Source of the DNA: Bacteroidia bacterium
Lineage (GTDB): Bacteria > Bacteroidota > Bacteroidia > J057
Length of the DNA stretch: 64,000 nt
Reading direction: 5' to 3'
Assembly (NCBI GenBank): GCA_030430205.1
Contig: JAUIGE010000031.1
Span: 18,399 to 82,398, forward strand
Of this stretch, positions 42,616 through 51,193 are shown piece after piece (the first letter of the stretch is position 1; the number at the start of each line of letters is the position of its first letter). The position numbers were made by a program, and so were the translations under genes. The notes beneath the pieces are model-generated. The model searched no databases. It was not told the origin of the DNA and was given only the letters and a program-made list of their open reading frames with translations.

Positions 42616-43809
42616 ATGAAAAGAGACTTGCAAAAAATTCTTGCCCAGGCGGATCAGTTTGTCAAAGAAGAGATGATCCCCCTGGAAATGCACTTACACC
42701 AGCATAAAAGCTGGGCAGAGGTAGAGGCCATCCTCGCCGAAAAACGGCAAATGGTCAAGGCCATGGGCCTTTGGACGCCACAGATCCCGGAGGAATATGG
42801 AGGGCTGGGCCTTTCTCTGCATGAACATGGCCAATTGATGGAGGTGTTGGGCCAAACGCTGTTTGGGCTCTATGCTTTTAACTGCCAGGCTCCCGATGCG
42901 GGAAATATGGAAATCCTGATCGAATTTGGGACAGATGAGCAGAAGGAGAAGTACCTCAAGCCGCTGTTGGCGGGTAAAACGCGCTCCTGCTTTTCGATGA
43001 CCGAAAAGGACTTTGCCGGATCTAATCCGGTGCACATGGGCACCACCGCCATCCAGGATGGCGATGACTATGTGATCAACGGTCACAAATGGTTCACTTC
43101 TTCCGCCGAAGGCGCAGCCTTTGCCATCGTGATGTGCATCAGCCAGGAGGAGGCGTCATCGCCTTATGCACGCGCCAGCCAGATCATCGTCCCGACGGAC
43201 AATCCCGGCTTTGAGCATGTGCGCAAGATCTCTATCATGGGACATGAAGGCGCGGGCTGGGCCAGCCATTCAGAAGTCAGGTACAAGGATTGCCGGGTGC
43301 CCAAAAGCAACCTGCTCGGGGCCGATGGCGCAGGTTTTGCCATCGCCCAGACCCGTCTGGGGCCAGGGCGCATCCACCATTGCATGCGCTGGATCGGCAT
43401 TTGCGAACGTGCTTTTCGCATGATGTGCCAGCGTGCCGCCACCCGGGAGTTGTCTCCAGGCAAGCCGCTTGCCAGCAAGCAAACGATCCAGAACTGGATC
43501 GCCGAGAGCCGCGCCGAGATACATGCGGCACGCCTCATGGTGCTGGACGCCGCCCAAAAGATGGACGAAAAAGGCGACAAGGCCGTCAGGATAGAGATTT
43601 CCGTCATAAAATTTTACTGTGCACAAGTGCTGCAAAATGTGCTCGACAGAGCCATACAGGTGCATGGCGCGCTGGGGATCAGCGATGATACGCCTTTGGC
43701 GTATTGGTATAGCCACGAGCGTGGCGGCAGGATTTATGATGGGGCGGACGAAGTCCACAAGAGCCGCGTGGCGCGGACGATTTTGAAGGAATATGGGGTA
43801 CGGGTGTGA
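42616..43809 (+). CDS. acyl-CoA dehydrogenase family protein (ACAD10/11-like), 397 aa
   Basis: Flavin-dependent alpha,beta-dehydrogenation of acyl-CoA. It has a helical N-terminus, YGGLGLSLHEHGQLMEVLGQ, the FAD/substrate segment CFSMTEKDFAGSNP, the HKWFTSSAEGA strand and AQTRLGPGRIHHCMRWIG. The C-terminal region reads RIYDGADEVHKSRVARTILK, close to the DGPDEVH form of the ACAD10/11 group. It is followed by an SDR gene 68 bp downstream; a shared acyl-degradation role is likely but the substrate is unknown. Divergent from lpxB. Confidence 0.9.
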   Translation: MKRDLQKILAQADQFVKEEMIPLEMHLHQHKSWAEVEAILAEKRQMVKAMGLWTPQIPEEYGGLGLSLHEHGQLMEVLGQTLFGLYAFNCQAPDAGNMEILIEFGTDEQKEKYLKPLLAGKTRSCFSMTEKDFAGSNPVHMGTTAIQDGDDYVINGHKWFTSSAEGAAFAIVMCISQEEASSPYARASQIIVPTDNPGFEHVRKISIMGHEGAGWASHSEVRYKDCRVPKSNLLGADGAGFAIAQTRLGPGRIHHCMRWIGICERAFRMMCQRAATRELSPGKPLASKQTIQNWIAESRAEIHAARLMVLDAAQKMDEKGDKAVRIEISVIKFYCAQVLQNVLDRAIQVHGALGISDDTPLAYWYSHERGGRIYDGADEVHKSRVARTILKEYGVRV

Positions 43810-43818
43810 TGATGGGGG

Positions 43819-43854
43819 GAAGAGTGGACGCTGATTTTCGCTGATTTTTATGAT
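43819..43854 (+). repeat. short interspersed repeat GACGCnGAT..CGCTGrTTTTTATGAT, copy 2
   Basis: GGACGCTGATTTTCGCTGAT followed by TTTTATGATGAA. The copy before the glycosyltransferase at 1796-1831 differs at only a few positions. This copy ends 24 bases before the SDR start. Confidence 0.55.
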
Positions 43855-43877
43855 GAAAGATGTTTTTAAGAAAGAAG

Positions 43878-44624
43878 ATGAAAGATAAAATTGTTTTGGT
43901 AACGGGCGCCGCCTTAGGCATTGGCAAAGCTGCTGCGCAGGCTTTTGCGGGACTTGGCGCGAAGCTGGCTTTGGCGGATATCCATGAAAAAGAAGGCAAA
44001 AAAGTGCTGGCGGAGTTACAGGCTGAAGGAGCAGAAGCTTTTTTTATGCAAACGGATGTAGCTGATTATGAAGTGGTAAAAGCTTTTGTAGCAAAAACGG
44101 TAGAGACCTTTGGAGGTCTGGACATCGCCCTCAATAATGCCGGTATTGGCAGCGAGCTCCGGCGTACCGCCGACTTCCAACTGGAAGACTGGGACAGGGT
44201 GATAGCCGTCAATCAGACGGGTGTCTTCTATTGTATGAAGGAAGAGCTTTCCTATATGCAAAAAGCCCGGAAAGGCTGTATCGTCAATATTTCCTCTATG
44301 GCAGGCCTCAAGGCCATGCCCAACCAGATCGCCTATACGGCGAGCAAACATGCCGTCATCGGCATGACCAAAACAGCCGCGCTCGAATATGCCCGCCAGG
44401 GCATACGCGTAAATGCCGTCTGCCCGGTATTCACCTCTACACCGCTTGTCGATAAGCTGATCAGCATGGGAGATAATATGGAGCAAAAGCTGCTCCGCAG
44501 CATCCCCATGGGCCGCTTCGGCCAGGTCGCCGACATCGTCAACGCCATCTTATGGCTGTGTGATGACAAGTCGGATTTTGTGACTGGCCAAAGCCTGCCG
44601 ATAGATGGGGGGCAGATGTGTTAA
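43878..44624 (+). CDS. classical SDR oxidoreductase, 248 aa
   Basis: Cofactor site VLVTGAALGIGKAAAQAFAG (TGxxxGIG), NNAGIGSE, the catalytic Ser in NISSMAGLKAM and YTASKHA (YxxxK), and a C-terminal DGGQMC typical of 3-ketoacyl-ACP-reductase-like SDRs. I use ATG 43878; ATG 43860 would add six residues. Placed after an acyl-CoA dehydrogenase, it could oxidise the hydroxyacyl product (inference). Its stop abuts the convergent porX stop with no gap. Confidence 0.88.
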   Translation: MKDKIVLVTGAALGIGKAAAQAFAGLGAKLALADIHEKEGKKVLAELQAEGAEAFFMQTDVADYEVVKAFVAKTVETFGGLDIALNNAGIGSELRRTADFQLEDWDRVIAVNQTGVFYCMKEELSYMQKARKGCIVNISSMAGLKAMPNQIAYTASKHAVIGMTKTAALEYARQGIRVNAVCPVFTSTPLVDKLISMGDNMEQKLLRSIPMGRFGQVADIVNAILWLCDDKSDFVTGQSLPIDGGQMC

Positions 44625-46193
44625 TTATCTCTTCGAAGTCAATTCTATGATCGGAATAATCATCTCCTGCAGGCTGATGCCGCCATGCTGGAAGGTGTCC
44701 TTGTAGTAATTGACGTAGTAGTTGTAGTTGTTGGGATAGGCGAAGAAATAGTCTTCCATGGCGAAGACGTAGGAAGCGCTGACGCTGGACTGAGGAAGCC
44801 TGGCTTCCCTGGGATTGCGAACGCTGAAGACATGTTTTGCCTTATGATCGTAGTTGAGATTTCTCCCTTGCTTATAGCGCAGATTGGTAGTCGTCTTGCG
44901 GTCCCCGATAATTTTAGAAGGCCGCTTTACGCGAATGGTGCCGTGATCGGTCGCGATGACGATTTTGACATTTTTCCTGGCGAGCTTGCGTAGCATGACC
45001 AGGAAGGGCGAATGCTCCAGCCAGGAGCGGGAAATCTGCCTGTAGGCAGCTTCGTCGGGTGCGAGCTCGCGGATGATATTCATCTCGGTACGCGAGTGCG
45101 AAAGCAGGTCAATAAAATTGAACACCATGAAGTTGACATCATTGTTCAATAAATTGAGCACATTATCGGCCAGGGTTTTCCCTTCGTCTACCGTGATAAC
45201 CTTGTTATAGCTGTGCTTTACGTTCATTCGGGCGCGCTTGAGGTGCTCGGCCAGCAGATCTCCTTCATGCAGGTTTTTGCCGCCCTCTTCTTCATCATTT
45301 TTCCAATACTGCCCATAGCGCTCAGAAATATCCAGAGGGTGTAAGCCTGAAAAAATGGCATTTCGCGCATATTGGGTTGCAGTAGGCAAAATGGAATAAT
45401 AAGCCTCTTCCGAGTTGATGTAAAACAAATCCGAAATGATGGGCTCAAAAGTTTTCCATTGGTCATAACGCAGGCAGTCGACCAGGATGAAAAACACGCT
45501 GTCATAGCCTTCGCCTATATGCTTAAAGGTACTTTGAGAAAGGACATCCGGCGACAGCATGGGCTTGTGGTCAGGGTTGGTGGTATTGACCCAATCGAGG
45601 TAATTTCGCGATACAAAGCGCCCGAAATTGGTATTTGCTTCCTCAAGCTGATTGCTGAGGACTTCCTTCATGCTGCTATCGCGGTTGCGCTCCATCTCTA
45701 TCTCCCAAAAAACCAATTTTTGGTAAATCTCGATCCAGTCATTGCTGCCCAAATCATCGAAAAATCGCATAGCGATATTCCGAAAATCCTGCTGGTAGCT
45801 CTGGTTGACCTTCTGGTCAATCAGTTTTTTGCCATCCAGCACTTTTTTCAACGCCAGCAAAATCTGGCTGGGTTTGACTGGCTTAATCAGATAATCAGTG
45901 ATCTTTCCGCCGATGGCATCTTCCATGATGCTTTCCTCTTCAGACTTGGTGATCATGATCACCGGCATATTAGGGGCAATTTTTTTCAATTCTGCCAAAG
46001 TCGTCAGGCCATCCATCCCCGGCATTTGCTCATCCAAAAAAACGATGTCAAAGGAATCCGTGTTTACGAGGTCAAGGGCGTCTATTCCGTTGCTGGCAGT
46101 CTGCACCTCAAAACCTTTTTGTTTTAGGTACATTTGGTGGGCTTTTAGCAAATCTATTTCGTCATCTACCCAAAGAATTTTTGCGTTTTGCAT
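44625..46193 (-). CDS. porX: PorX, T9SS response regulator with PglZ phosphatase-like domain, 522 aa
   Basis: An N-terminal receiver domain (residues 1-125) with acidic pocket WVDDEID, phospho-acceptor D54 in VFLDEQMPGMDG and the lysine in LIKPVKPSQ. A helical linker then leads to the PglZ/alkaline-phosphatase-superfamily domain: FFILVDCLRYDQW, the presumed nucleophile in LPTATQYARNAIFSG and metal residues in IVIATDHGTIRV. In Porphyromonas and Flavobacterium PorX works with PorY and controls T9SS genes, which fits the T9SS cargo encoded elsewhere in the window. The divergent HD gene starts 39 bp away. Confidence 0.93.
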   Translation of the reverse strand: MQNAKILWVDDEIDLLKAHQMYLKQKGFEVQTASNGIDALDLVNTDSFDIVFLDEQMPGMDGLTTLAELKKIAPNMPVIMITKSEEESIMEDAIGGKITDYLIKPVKPSQILLALKKVLDGKKLIDQKVNQSYQQDFRNIAMRFFDDLGSNDWIEIYQKLVFWEIEMERNRDSSMKEVLSNQLEEANTNFGRFVSRNYLDWVNTTNPDHKPMLSPDVLSQSTFKHIGEGYDSVFFILVDCLRYDQWKTFEPIISDLFYINSEEAYYSILPTATQYARNAIFSGLHPLDISERYGQYWKNDEEEGGKNLHEGDLLAEHLKRARMNVKHSYNKVITVDEGKTLADNVLNLLNNDVNFMVFNFIDLLSHSRTEMNIIRELAPDEAAYRQISRSWLEHSPFLVMLRKLARKNVKIVIATDHGTIRVKRPSKIIGDRKTTTNLRYKQGRNLNYDHKAKHVFSVRNPREARLPQSSVSASYVFAMEDYFFAYPNNYNYYVNYYKDTFQHGGISLQEMIIPIIELTSKR

Positions 46194-46232
46194 GTTTTGT
46201 TCGATTTTTATAACTGACTAAGATAAAGCAAT

Positions 46233-47459
46233 TTGGAGAATATACCCCGTTTTCATAAAATCATTAACGATCCGGTTCACGGGTTCATTGAAGTCCCCCT
46301 TGGATTGATGCTATCGCTGATAGATGCACCAGCATTCCAACGCTTACGCCGTATCAAGCAGTTGGGTTTAAGCTCTGCGGTATATCCGGGTGCTGTGCAT
46401 ACGCGATTTCATCATGCGTTGGGTGCCATGCACCTGACGCGCATGGCGCTCGACTCGCTGCTCCGCAAGGGAGTCTCCATTTCCGATGAGGAATATACGG
46501 GCACGCTCGTTGCTATTTTGCTACATGACATCGGCCATGGGCCGTTTTCACATACGCTGGAGTACAACATCATCCAGGGGATGCACCATGAGCAAATGAG
46601 CCTCGCGCTCATGCATTACCTCAACAGGCAGTTTGGGGGAGAATTGGAAATGGCCATTGATATTTTTACAGGAAAACATCCGAGACCTTTTTTGCATCAG
46701 CTGGTTTCCAGCCAACTGGATATGGACCGCATGGATTACCTGATCCGTGACAGTTTTTTTACAGGCGTTACCGAAGGGGTGGTCGGGATGGACCGCATCA
46801 TCAAGACGCTGGCTGTGCGGGATGATCAAATCGTGGTGGAGTCAAAAGGTATTTATTCGGTAGAAAAATTCGTGGTGGCCCGCCGCCTGATGTACTGGCA
46901 GGTGTACCTGCATCATGCAGCCTTGTCAGCAGATTTTATGCTGAGCAATATCCTGAAGCGGGCAAGGGAGCTTTTTGAAGCGGGCGAAGATATTTGGCTG
47001 GATTCCACACTTGCCTATTTTTTCAAAAACCCTATTTCTCCCGAAAAGCTGACGGATGCTGTATTGGAACGCTTTATCCAATTGGATGACAACGATATAG
47101 AGTTTCATATCAAAAAGTGGCAATATCACCCTGACAAGGCCTTGTCAGAGTTATGTAGCAGGATTCTTTCGCGTAAGCTGCTGAAAATCCGTCTCAAGAA
47201 TACCCCTTTTCGCAAGGAAAAACTGGAGAAGAAACGGCAACAAGCCACCGAAAAATTTGGCTACGAAGCAGATATGCTCGATTACTTTGTCTTCAAAGGC
47301 AAAGTCAGCAACCTCGCCTATCACTCCGCCAGTGATGAACCCATCATGATTCTTTTCAAAAACGGCAAACTCAAAGAACTCGCAAAAGCTTCCGATATGG
47401 GCAATATTACAGCCCTTTCAGCTTCTGTTGTGAAGCACTATTTGTGCTGGCCGGAATAG
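46233..47459 (+). CDS. HD-domain phosphohydrolase (dGTPase-like), 408 aa, TTG start
   Basis: A metal-dependent HD protein: RFHHALGAMHL, VAILLHDIGHGPFSHTLEY (HD pair and downstream His), and QLDMDRMDYLIRDSFFTG with the late Asp. This family includes dNTP triphosphohydrolases. The conserved family opening KIINDPVHGF begins a few codons in; an in-frame stop at 46224 leaves TTG at 46233 as the only usable start. In Bacteroidota this gene commonly neighbours porX, as here. A perfect 12-bp inverted repeat sits just after its stop (47463-47498). Confidence 0.9.
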   Translation: MENIPRFHKIINDPVHGFIEVPLGLMLSLIDAPAFQRLRRIKQLGLSSAVYPGAVHTRFHHALGAMHLTRMALDSLLRKGVSISDEEYTGTLVAILLHDIGHGPFSHTLEYNIIQGMHHEQMSLALMHYLNRQFGGELEMAIDIFTGKHPRPFLHQLVSSQLDMDRMDYLIRDSFFTGVTEGVVGMDRIIKTLAVRDDQIVVESKGIYSVEKFVVARRLMYWQVYLHHAALSADFMLSNILKRARELFEAGEDIWLDSTLAYFFKNPISPEKLTDAVLERFIQLDDNDIEFHIKKWQYHPDKALSELCSRILSRKLLKIRLKNTPFRKEKLEKKRQQATEKFGYEADMLDYFVFKGKVSNLAYHSASDEPIMILFKNGKLKELAKASDMGNITALSASVVKHYLCWPE

Positions 47460-47462
47460 GGG

Positions 47463-47498
47463 GATGAGCAAATTCTCTAATCTGCTAATTTGCTCATC
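47463..47498. terminator. perfect 12-bp inverted repeat just after the HD gene
   Basis: GATGAGCAAATT (47463-47474) and AATTTGCTCATC (47487-47498) are exact complements around a 12-nt loop, starting four bases after the stop codon. It may act as a terminator-like hairpin. It is also a copy of the microrepeat seen at 38321-38401, and the 109-bp duplicate begins in its loop. No T-run follows, so terminator function is uncertain. Confidence 0.45.
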
Positions 47499-47583
47499 AA
47501 CTCTTCCGCTTTTTGCTGGAAATCGTGATTGGGGTCAGATGTGATTGCTTGCAGCAATTCGCGGGCTTTGTCGCTATTTCCTC
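47475..47583 (-). pseudogene. 109-bp duplicate of the 3' end of the TPR anti-sigma gene
   Basis: This segment matches 47875-47983 at a constant 400-bp offset with only a few mismatches. It encodes, on the minus strand, the last 35 or so codons of the anti-sigma/TPR protein. No start or body is attached, so it is a gene fragment. Confidence 0.75.
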
Positions 47584-47591
47584 TGCATATA

Positions 47592-47794
47592 GGCGCGGAT
47601 TACCCAAAAGCCAGCGCAAGAGCCACTGAATCGAGTTCAGCGCAGGCTACATCCGCGCCAGCTTTTCATAGAAAAGCAAATGCAGGCTGCCTTTGGCAGC
47701 AAAAAGTCTTTACAAGCTGCTATAGCAGCAAAAAAACGAATTGCTGGAGCGGATTTCGGCCTAAGGGAGGGCTCTTGTGCGTAATCCGCTCCAG
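47592..47794. repeat. structured insert with five inverted repeats
   Basis: Between the two 109-bp copies I find: GGCGCGGAT/ATCCGCGCC (47592-47600, 47651-47659); GCTTTTC/GAAAAGC (47661-47667, 47671-47677); GCTGCC/GGCAGC (47686-47691, 47695-47700); the palindrome GCTGCTATAGCAGC (47716-47729); and CTGGAGCGGATT/AATCCGCTCCAG (47744-47755, 47783-47794), all perfect. No credible coding frame. It may be a structured RNA or a palindromic mobile element. Confidence 0.55.
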
Positions 47795-47874
47795 AAGATT
47801 CATTAGCTTAATGACATTGATTCGCAGATGAGAGGATTCGCAAATCAAGAAAACCATCCTCAAATCTTCACATC

Positions 47875-47983
47875 CTCTAATCTGCTAATTTGCTCAGCAA
47901 CTCTTCCGCTTTTTGCTGGAAATCGTGATTGGGGTCAGATGTGATTGCTTGCAGCGATTCGCGGGCTTGGTCACTATTTCCTG
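47875..47983. repeat. source copy of the 109-bp duplication
   Basis: This is the in-gene partner of 47475-47583. The two copies begin CTCTAATCTGCTAATTTGCT and extend into the TPR gene up to CTATTTCCT, with a handful of substitutions. Confidence 0.75.
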
Positions 47984-48608
47984 CCTGGAGATATGCCAGG
48001 GCGAGGTACCATTCGCTCATGTCTGTGGGTTGGGTATCGTTGAGGAAAGCCTCAATTGCCAGTTGGCTTTTACCCTGCGCCAGGTAAGAATAGGCGAGGT
48101 ATTGCCAGCTTTCAGCCCGGCCATTCAATTGGGTGACCTGCGTATAAAGCTGAATGGCTTCAGGATAGTTTTGCTGGTTGAAATGGCCATGGGCCAGTTG
48201 CAAGAGGCTGTCAATGCCGGGAGCGCCCATTTGTTCGGGCGCAGCGGGAGCCTCGTAGTAGGTAGCGAAGAGTTCTTCGGGCTGGGGTTTATTTCCCAGG
48301 AAAAAATAACCTGCCACCATCAGCAGCAAGACTGCTGCTGCGATGGAAAGCCACAACTGTGGCCTGAAAGGATGATTGCCAGCCGAGCCCGGCTCGACAT
48401 CGCTATCCGCTTCATCAAACAAAGCGTCAAGCTTTGCCTTCTCAGCCTCCAGGCCTGCCTGGAAGATACTGCCTTTGGCCAATAGGTATTCCCGGAGCTC
48501 TGCTTCGAGTAGGGGGTCGTCCTGAAAGGAAGCTTCAAAGGCTTCCTGCTCAGCGGCGGTCATCAGACCGGAAAGGTACTTCTCAATTTGGGCTTCATTC
48601 ACACTCAT
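47877..48608 (-). CDS. transmembrane anti-sigma-like protein with periplasmic TPRs, 243 aa
   Basis: An N-terminal cytoplasmic helical domain (EKYLSGLMTAAEQEAFEASF, residues 8-27, then DDPLLEAELREYLLAKG) resembles zinc-free anti-sigma domains. One helix follows at about residues 85-104 (LWLSIAAAVLLLMVAGYFFL), then TPR units (HFNQQNYPEAIQLYTQVTQL, QGKSQLAIEAFL). It lies 15 bp downstream of the sigma-factor gene, so it is probably its regulator. The neighbouring FGE protein (49301) shares the N-terminal design. Its last 35 codons are duplicated 400 bp downstream. Confidence 0.78.
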   Translation of the reverse strand: MSVNEAQIEKYLSGLMTAAEQEAFEASFQDDPLLEAELREYLLAKGSIFQAGLEAEKAKLDALFDEADSDVEPGSAGNHPFRPQLWLSIAAAVLLLMVAGYFFLGNKPQPEELFATYYEAPAAPEQMGAPGIDSLLQLAHGHFNQQNYPEAIQLYTQVTQLNGRAESWQYLAYSYLAQGKSQLAIEAFLNDTQPTDMSEWYLALAYLQAGNSDQARESLQAITSDPNHDFQQKAEELLSKLAD

Positions 48609-48623
48609 CTTTCTTTTGATTTT

Positions 48624-49220
48624 TTAGGTAATTCCCATTTCCTCCCGCAATCGTTTCATGCATCGGTGTTTAAGCGAAGACACTGTGCCGGCATTTTTGG
48701 AGCCGGTACGGACTGCGATTTCTTCCAGGCTGTAGCCATAGTATTCGGCATCCAAAAGGATCTGCCTGCATTTTTCCCCAATCTTTTTCAGATAAGGGGC
48801 TAAAGCCTGAAATTTTTCCGTTAGCACCATTTCTTCTAACATATTGCGGGCAAGATCGGGCAGCTTCGGAATTTGACTTACCCAATCAGCCTTATTAGAC
48901 GCATTCCGTCGCAGCTTATCAACACATCTGTTGGAAAAACTTCGAAAAAGATAGGTGCTAAGAGAGCTTTCTCCCCTAAGTACCTCATTATCAATCTGTC
49001 TGCTTAATCCGACTACGGCTTCGCCATAGGCGTCGCGCAGGTCATCCAGGCTCAATTGATGAAATTTTTTCTGGGCGTCGTAGACGAATCCCATGTACTG
49101 TTTGTACAAATAAGAAATTGCGCGTTCACGTGAGGCTCCGCCTGCCTTGCAGGCTTTGAGGACTTCCTCATCGGTGAATCTCTTTGTACTATCGGAACTG
49201 CTTTTTTTTCTTCCAAACAT
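48624..49220 (-). CDS. ECF-type RNA polymerase sigma factor, 198 aa
   Basis: Sigma-70 regions: region 2 at about residues 30-100 (YKQYMGFVYDAQKKFHQLSL, then SLSTYLFRSFSNRCVDKLRR) and region 4 near the end (ILLDAEYYGYSLEEIAVRTG helix-turn-helix, then SSLKHRCMKRLREEMGI). Followed by its membrane-bound anti-sigma-like partner. It has a paralogue at 50518-51096 with the same gene order. Signal and regulon unknown. Confidence 0.87.
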   Translation of the reverse strand: MFGRKKSSSDSTKRFTDEEVLKACKAGGASRERAISYLYKQYMGFVYDAQKKFHQLSLDDLRDAYGEAVVGLSRQIDNEVLRGESSLSTYLFRSFSNRCVDKLRRNASNKADWVSQIPKLPDLARNMLEEMVLTEKFQALAPYLKKIGEKCRQILLDAEYYGYSLEEIAVRTGSKNAGTVSSLKHRCMKRLREEMGIT

Positions 49221-49300
49221 ATCTCAAGGGGCTATTCCCCGCATAGGAGGCCATTTTTTGATAATGGCTGGAAAAATTACGCATTTTTCGGGAAATCCAA

Positions 49301-50521
49301 TTACTTACTGTTGAGATCGCGCACACATCTGAAGCCCAGCTCCCCCTTGCTTGCTGTAGGCAGCAAACCCATACGGCTTGTAATTCGGCCAAATTGGTAG
49401 GTACGGATACTGCGAAAGCCTGTGAGGCTGCTTCCCTTGGGGTTGGTTTGAGGTTCTTCTGAATAAGGGGCAAAATAATCCGCGCACCACTCCTGTAGCC
49501 TGCCCATGCGGATCAGGCCCTGACTGGCTGCATATTCCCACTCTGCCTCCGTAGGCAGTCGCTTGCCCGCCCAGCGGGCATAGGCGTAGGCGCCCTCCCA
49601 GCTTACGCCCACCATGGGGCGATTTCCCCAACCGCCTTTTGGAAAAAATACTCCGTTCACGTAGTTGATCCCTGTGCCGACCTCCCGGTCGATAGGTATC
49701 CAGGTGCGCATCTTCGCCTCGATGACTTTCAGCTCCTGGGCATTGAGAAATGCGCAGTATTCGGCTGTACTGACAGGCAACTCATCTATAAAATAAGCGG
49801 TGAGGCTCACCTGATGAGCAGGTTGCTCTGAAGGAGGCCCGCCTGGGACTCCCATGCGAAATTGCCCATCTGCTACATAGGCCATGCCTTTGGGGGCAAG
49901 GGGGCGCAGGGGTTCCGCTTCGGGCGCGGGGGTGGTATCTGGTGGAGGATTTTCCGGAGCAATGGGTTGATTAGCGGCAGTTTGTTGATTTTGTTTTTTA
50001 TCCGGAACCGTCGGTTCCTGGGGTTTAACTTCCTGGGGATGAGTAACTTCCTTTGGAGGAATGGAAGCTTCTATTTTGGAAGGGGGCGAAATTATTTCAT
50101 CTCTGGATGGGGTGGCAGGGGTAGGGGAGGGTAATTCCCTCAGGCTGTCTGTGGCAGGCACAGTGAGGCTATCCACCGGATCATGTAGCTGAGCGACGGG
50201 CTCATTTCCTGTAGGGACCATCCAGAAAATCAGGGCAGCCAGGGCCAATATGCCCAAAATCCCCATGCCGAGTTTCCAGCCACCTGTCAGGCCTCCGCCA
50301 TCGGGGCCTCCGCCTGCCTCCAGCTTTTGGTGGAGGAGTTGAAGCTCCTTTTTTAAGGCATGGTCTTCCAGGCCGTGGAAGAGTTCCTGATGCAATGCTA
50401 CCTCCTGTTTCAGGAGAGGATCAGCAGCGATCTCCGCTTCAAAAGCCTGATGCTCCGCTTCGGGAAGTCGTTTCATCAAAAATGCTTCGATGCGTTCGTA
50501 TGTCTGTTGATCTATATTCAT
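49301..50521 (-). CDS. transmembrane anti-sigma-like protein with FGE/SUMF1-fold domain, 406 aa
   Basis: Cytoplasmic helical N-terminus (FLMKRLPEAEHQAFEAEIAA, residues 13-32), similar to the paralogue at 47877-48608. A membrane helix lies at about residues 83-104 (LGMGILGILALAALIFWMVP), followed by a Pro/Glu-rich linker (110-215). The FGE-sulfatase fold (about 218-402) has MAYVADGQFRMG, VSWEGAYAYARWAGKRLPTE and GFRCVRD. The FGE domain would lie in the periplasm, perhaps as a ligand-binding sensor rather than an enzyme; catalytic cysteines are not obvious. The ATGA overlap with the sigma gene (50518-50521) couples translation. Confidence 0.82.
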   Translation of the reverse strand: MNIDQQTYERIEAFLMKRLPEAEHQAFEAEIAADPLLKQEVALHQELFHGLEDHALKKELQLLHQKLEAGGGPDGGGLTGGWKLGMGILGILALAALIFWMVPTGNEPVAQLHDPVDSLTVPATDSLRELPSPTPATPSRDEIISPPSKIEASIPPKEVTHPQEVKPQEPTVPDKKQNQQTAANQPIAPENPPPDTTPAPEAEPLRPLAPKGMAYVADGQFRMGVPGGPPSEQPAHQVSLTAYFIDELPVSTAEYCAFLNAQELKVIEAKMRTWIPIDREVGTGINYVNGVFFPKGGWGNRPMVGVSWEGAYAYARWAGKRLPTEAEWEYAASQGLIRMGRLQEWCADYFAPYSEEPQTNPKGSSLTGFRSIRTYQFGRITSRMGLLPTASKGELGFRCVRDLNSK

Positions 50522-51096
50522 GAGGCAGCGCTCAGGTAATTTTCTTTCAATCGCTTCATGCAGCGATATTTTTGGTTTTTGGCGGATTCGGGCGTGATGC
50601 CCATTTCTTCAGCGATGCTTTCGAGTGACCACTCTTTCCATATAAAGAGCCGGAGTAGCTCGGCGCACTGCTTCCCTAATCGTTGGATTTGGGCGTGAAG
50701 CTGCCTTTCGCGCTCTGTGCGAATGAGGTTTTCCTCGGCATTGTGATCGGCCAGTGGCCGATCTTCGGGCATGGCATCGGAGGCGGTGCGCCTGCGGGCG
50801 CTCTTGAGCTCATCGCGCCAGCGATAGCGGTAGAGCTCAAAGAAGTAGGTGCCCAGGGCCACATTTTCCTTGTATTCATAACTCCCGTCCATGATTTTTC
50901 TCCTGAAAACCAAAAAGGCCTCCTGAAACAAATCCTCCGCATCCTGCACACTGCCCCGTTGTTCCCTCACCAACTTGCGCACCGACGCAAAGGTTTTCTT
51001 ATACAGGTAAGCGTATAGCTTGCCTATGGCGTCCCGCTGGTCGGCGATCACCTCCTGGATAAGGGCTGCTTCATGTGGGTATTTGGGGGAGTTCAA
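50518..51096 (-). CDS. ECF-type RNA polymerase sigma factor, 192 aa
   Basis: Region 2 includes VQDAEDLFQEAFLVFRRKIM and the YKENVALGTYFFELYRYRWR segment. Region 4 at the end reads LLRLFIWKEWSLESIAEEMG, then TPESAKNQKYRCMKRLKENY, an HTH of ECF type. Paralogous to the sigma factor at 48624-49220 and likewise followed by a membrane anti-sigma-like protein. It probably controls a surface-related regulon. Confidence 0.88.
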   Translation of the reverse strand: MNSPKYPHEAALIQEVIADQRDAIGKLYAYLYKKTFASVRKLVREQRGSVQDAEDLFQEAFLVFRRKIMDGSYEYKENVALGTYFFELYRYRWRDELKSARRRTASDAMPEDRPLADHNAEENLIRTERERQLHAQIQRLGKQCAELLRLFIWKEWSLESIAEEMGITPESAKNQKYRCMKRLKENYLSAAS

Positions 51097-51193
51097 GTTT
51101 AGTTTGCAGTGTTTTTTGTTGGCATAAAGTTAAAATAATAAACAAGGAACAAGAAAGGGAAAATAGGAGAAAGAACGATTTATATATGGGTGT

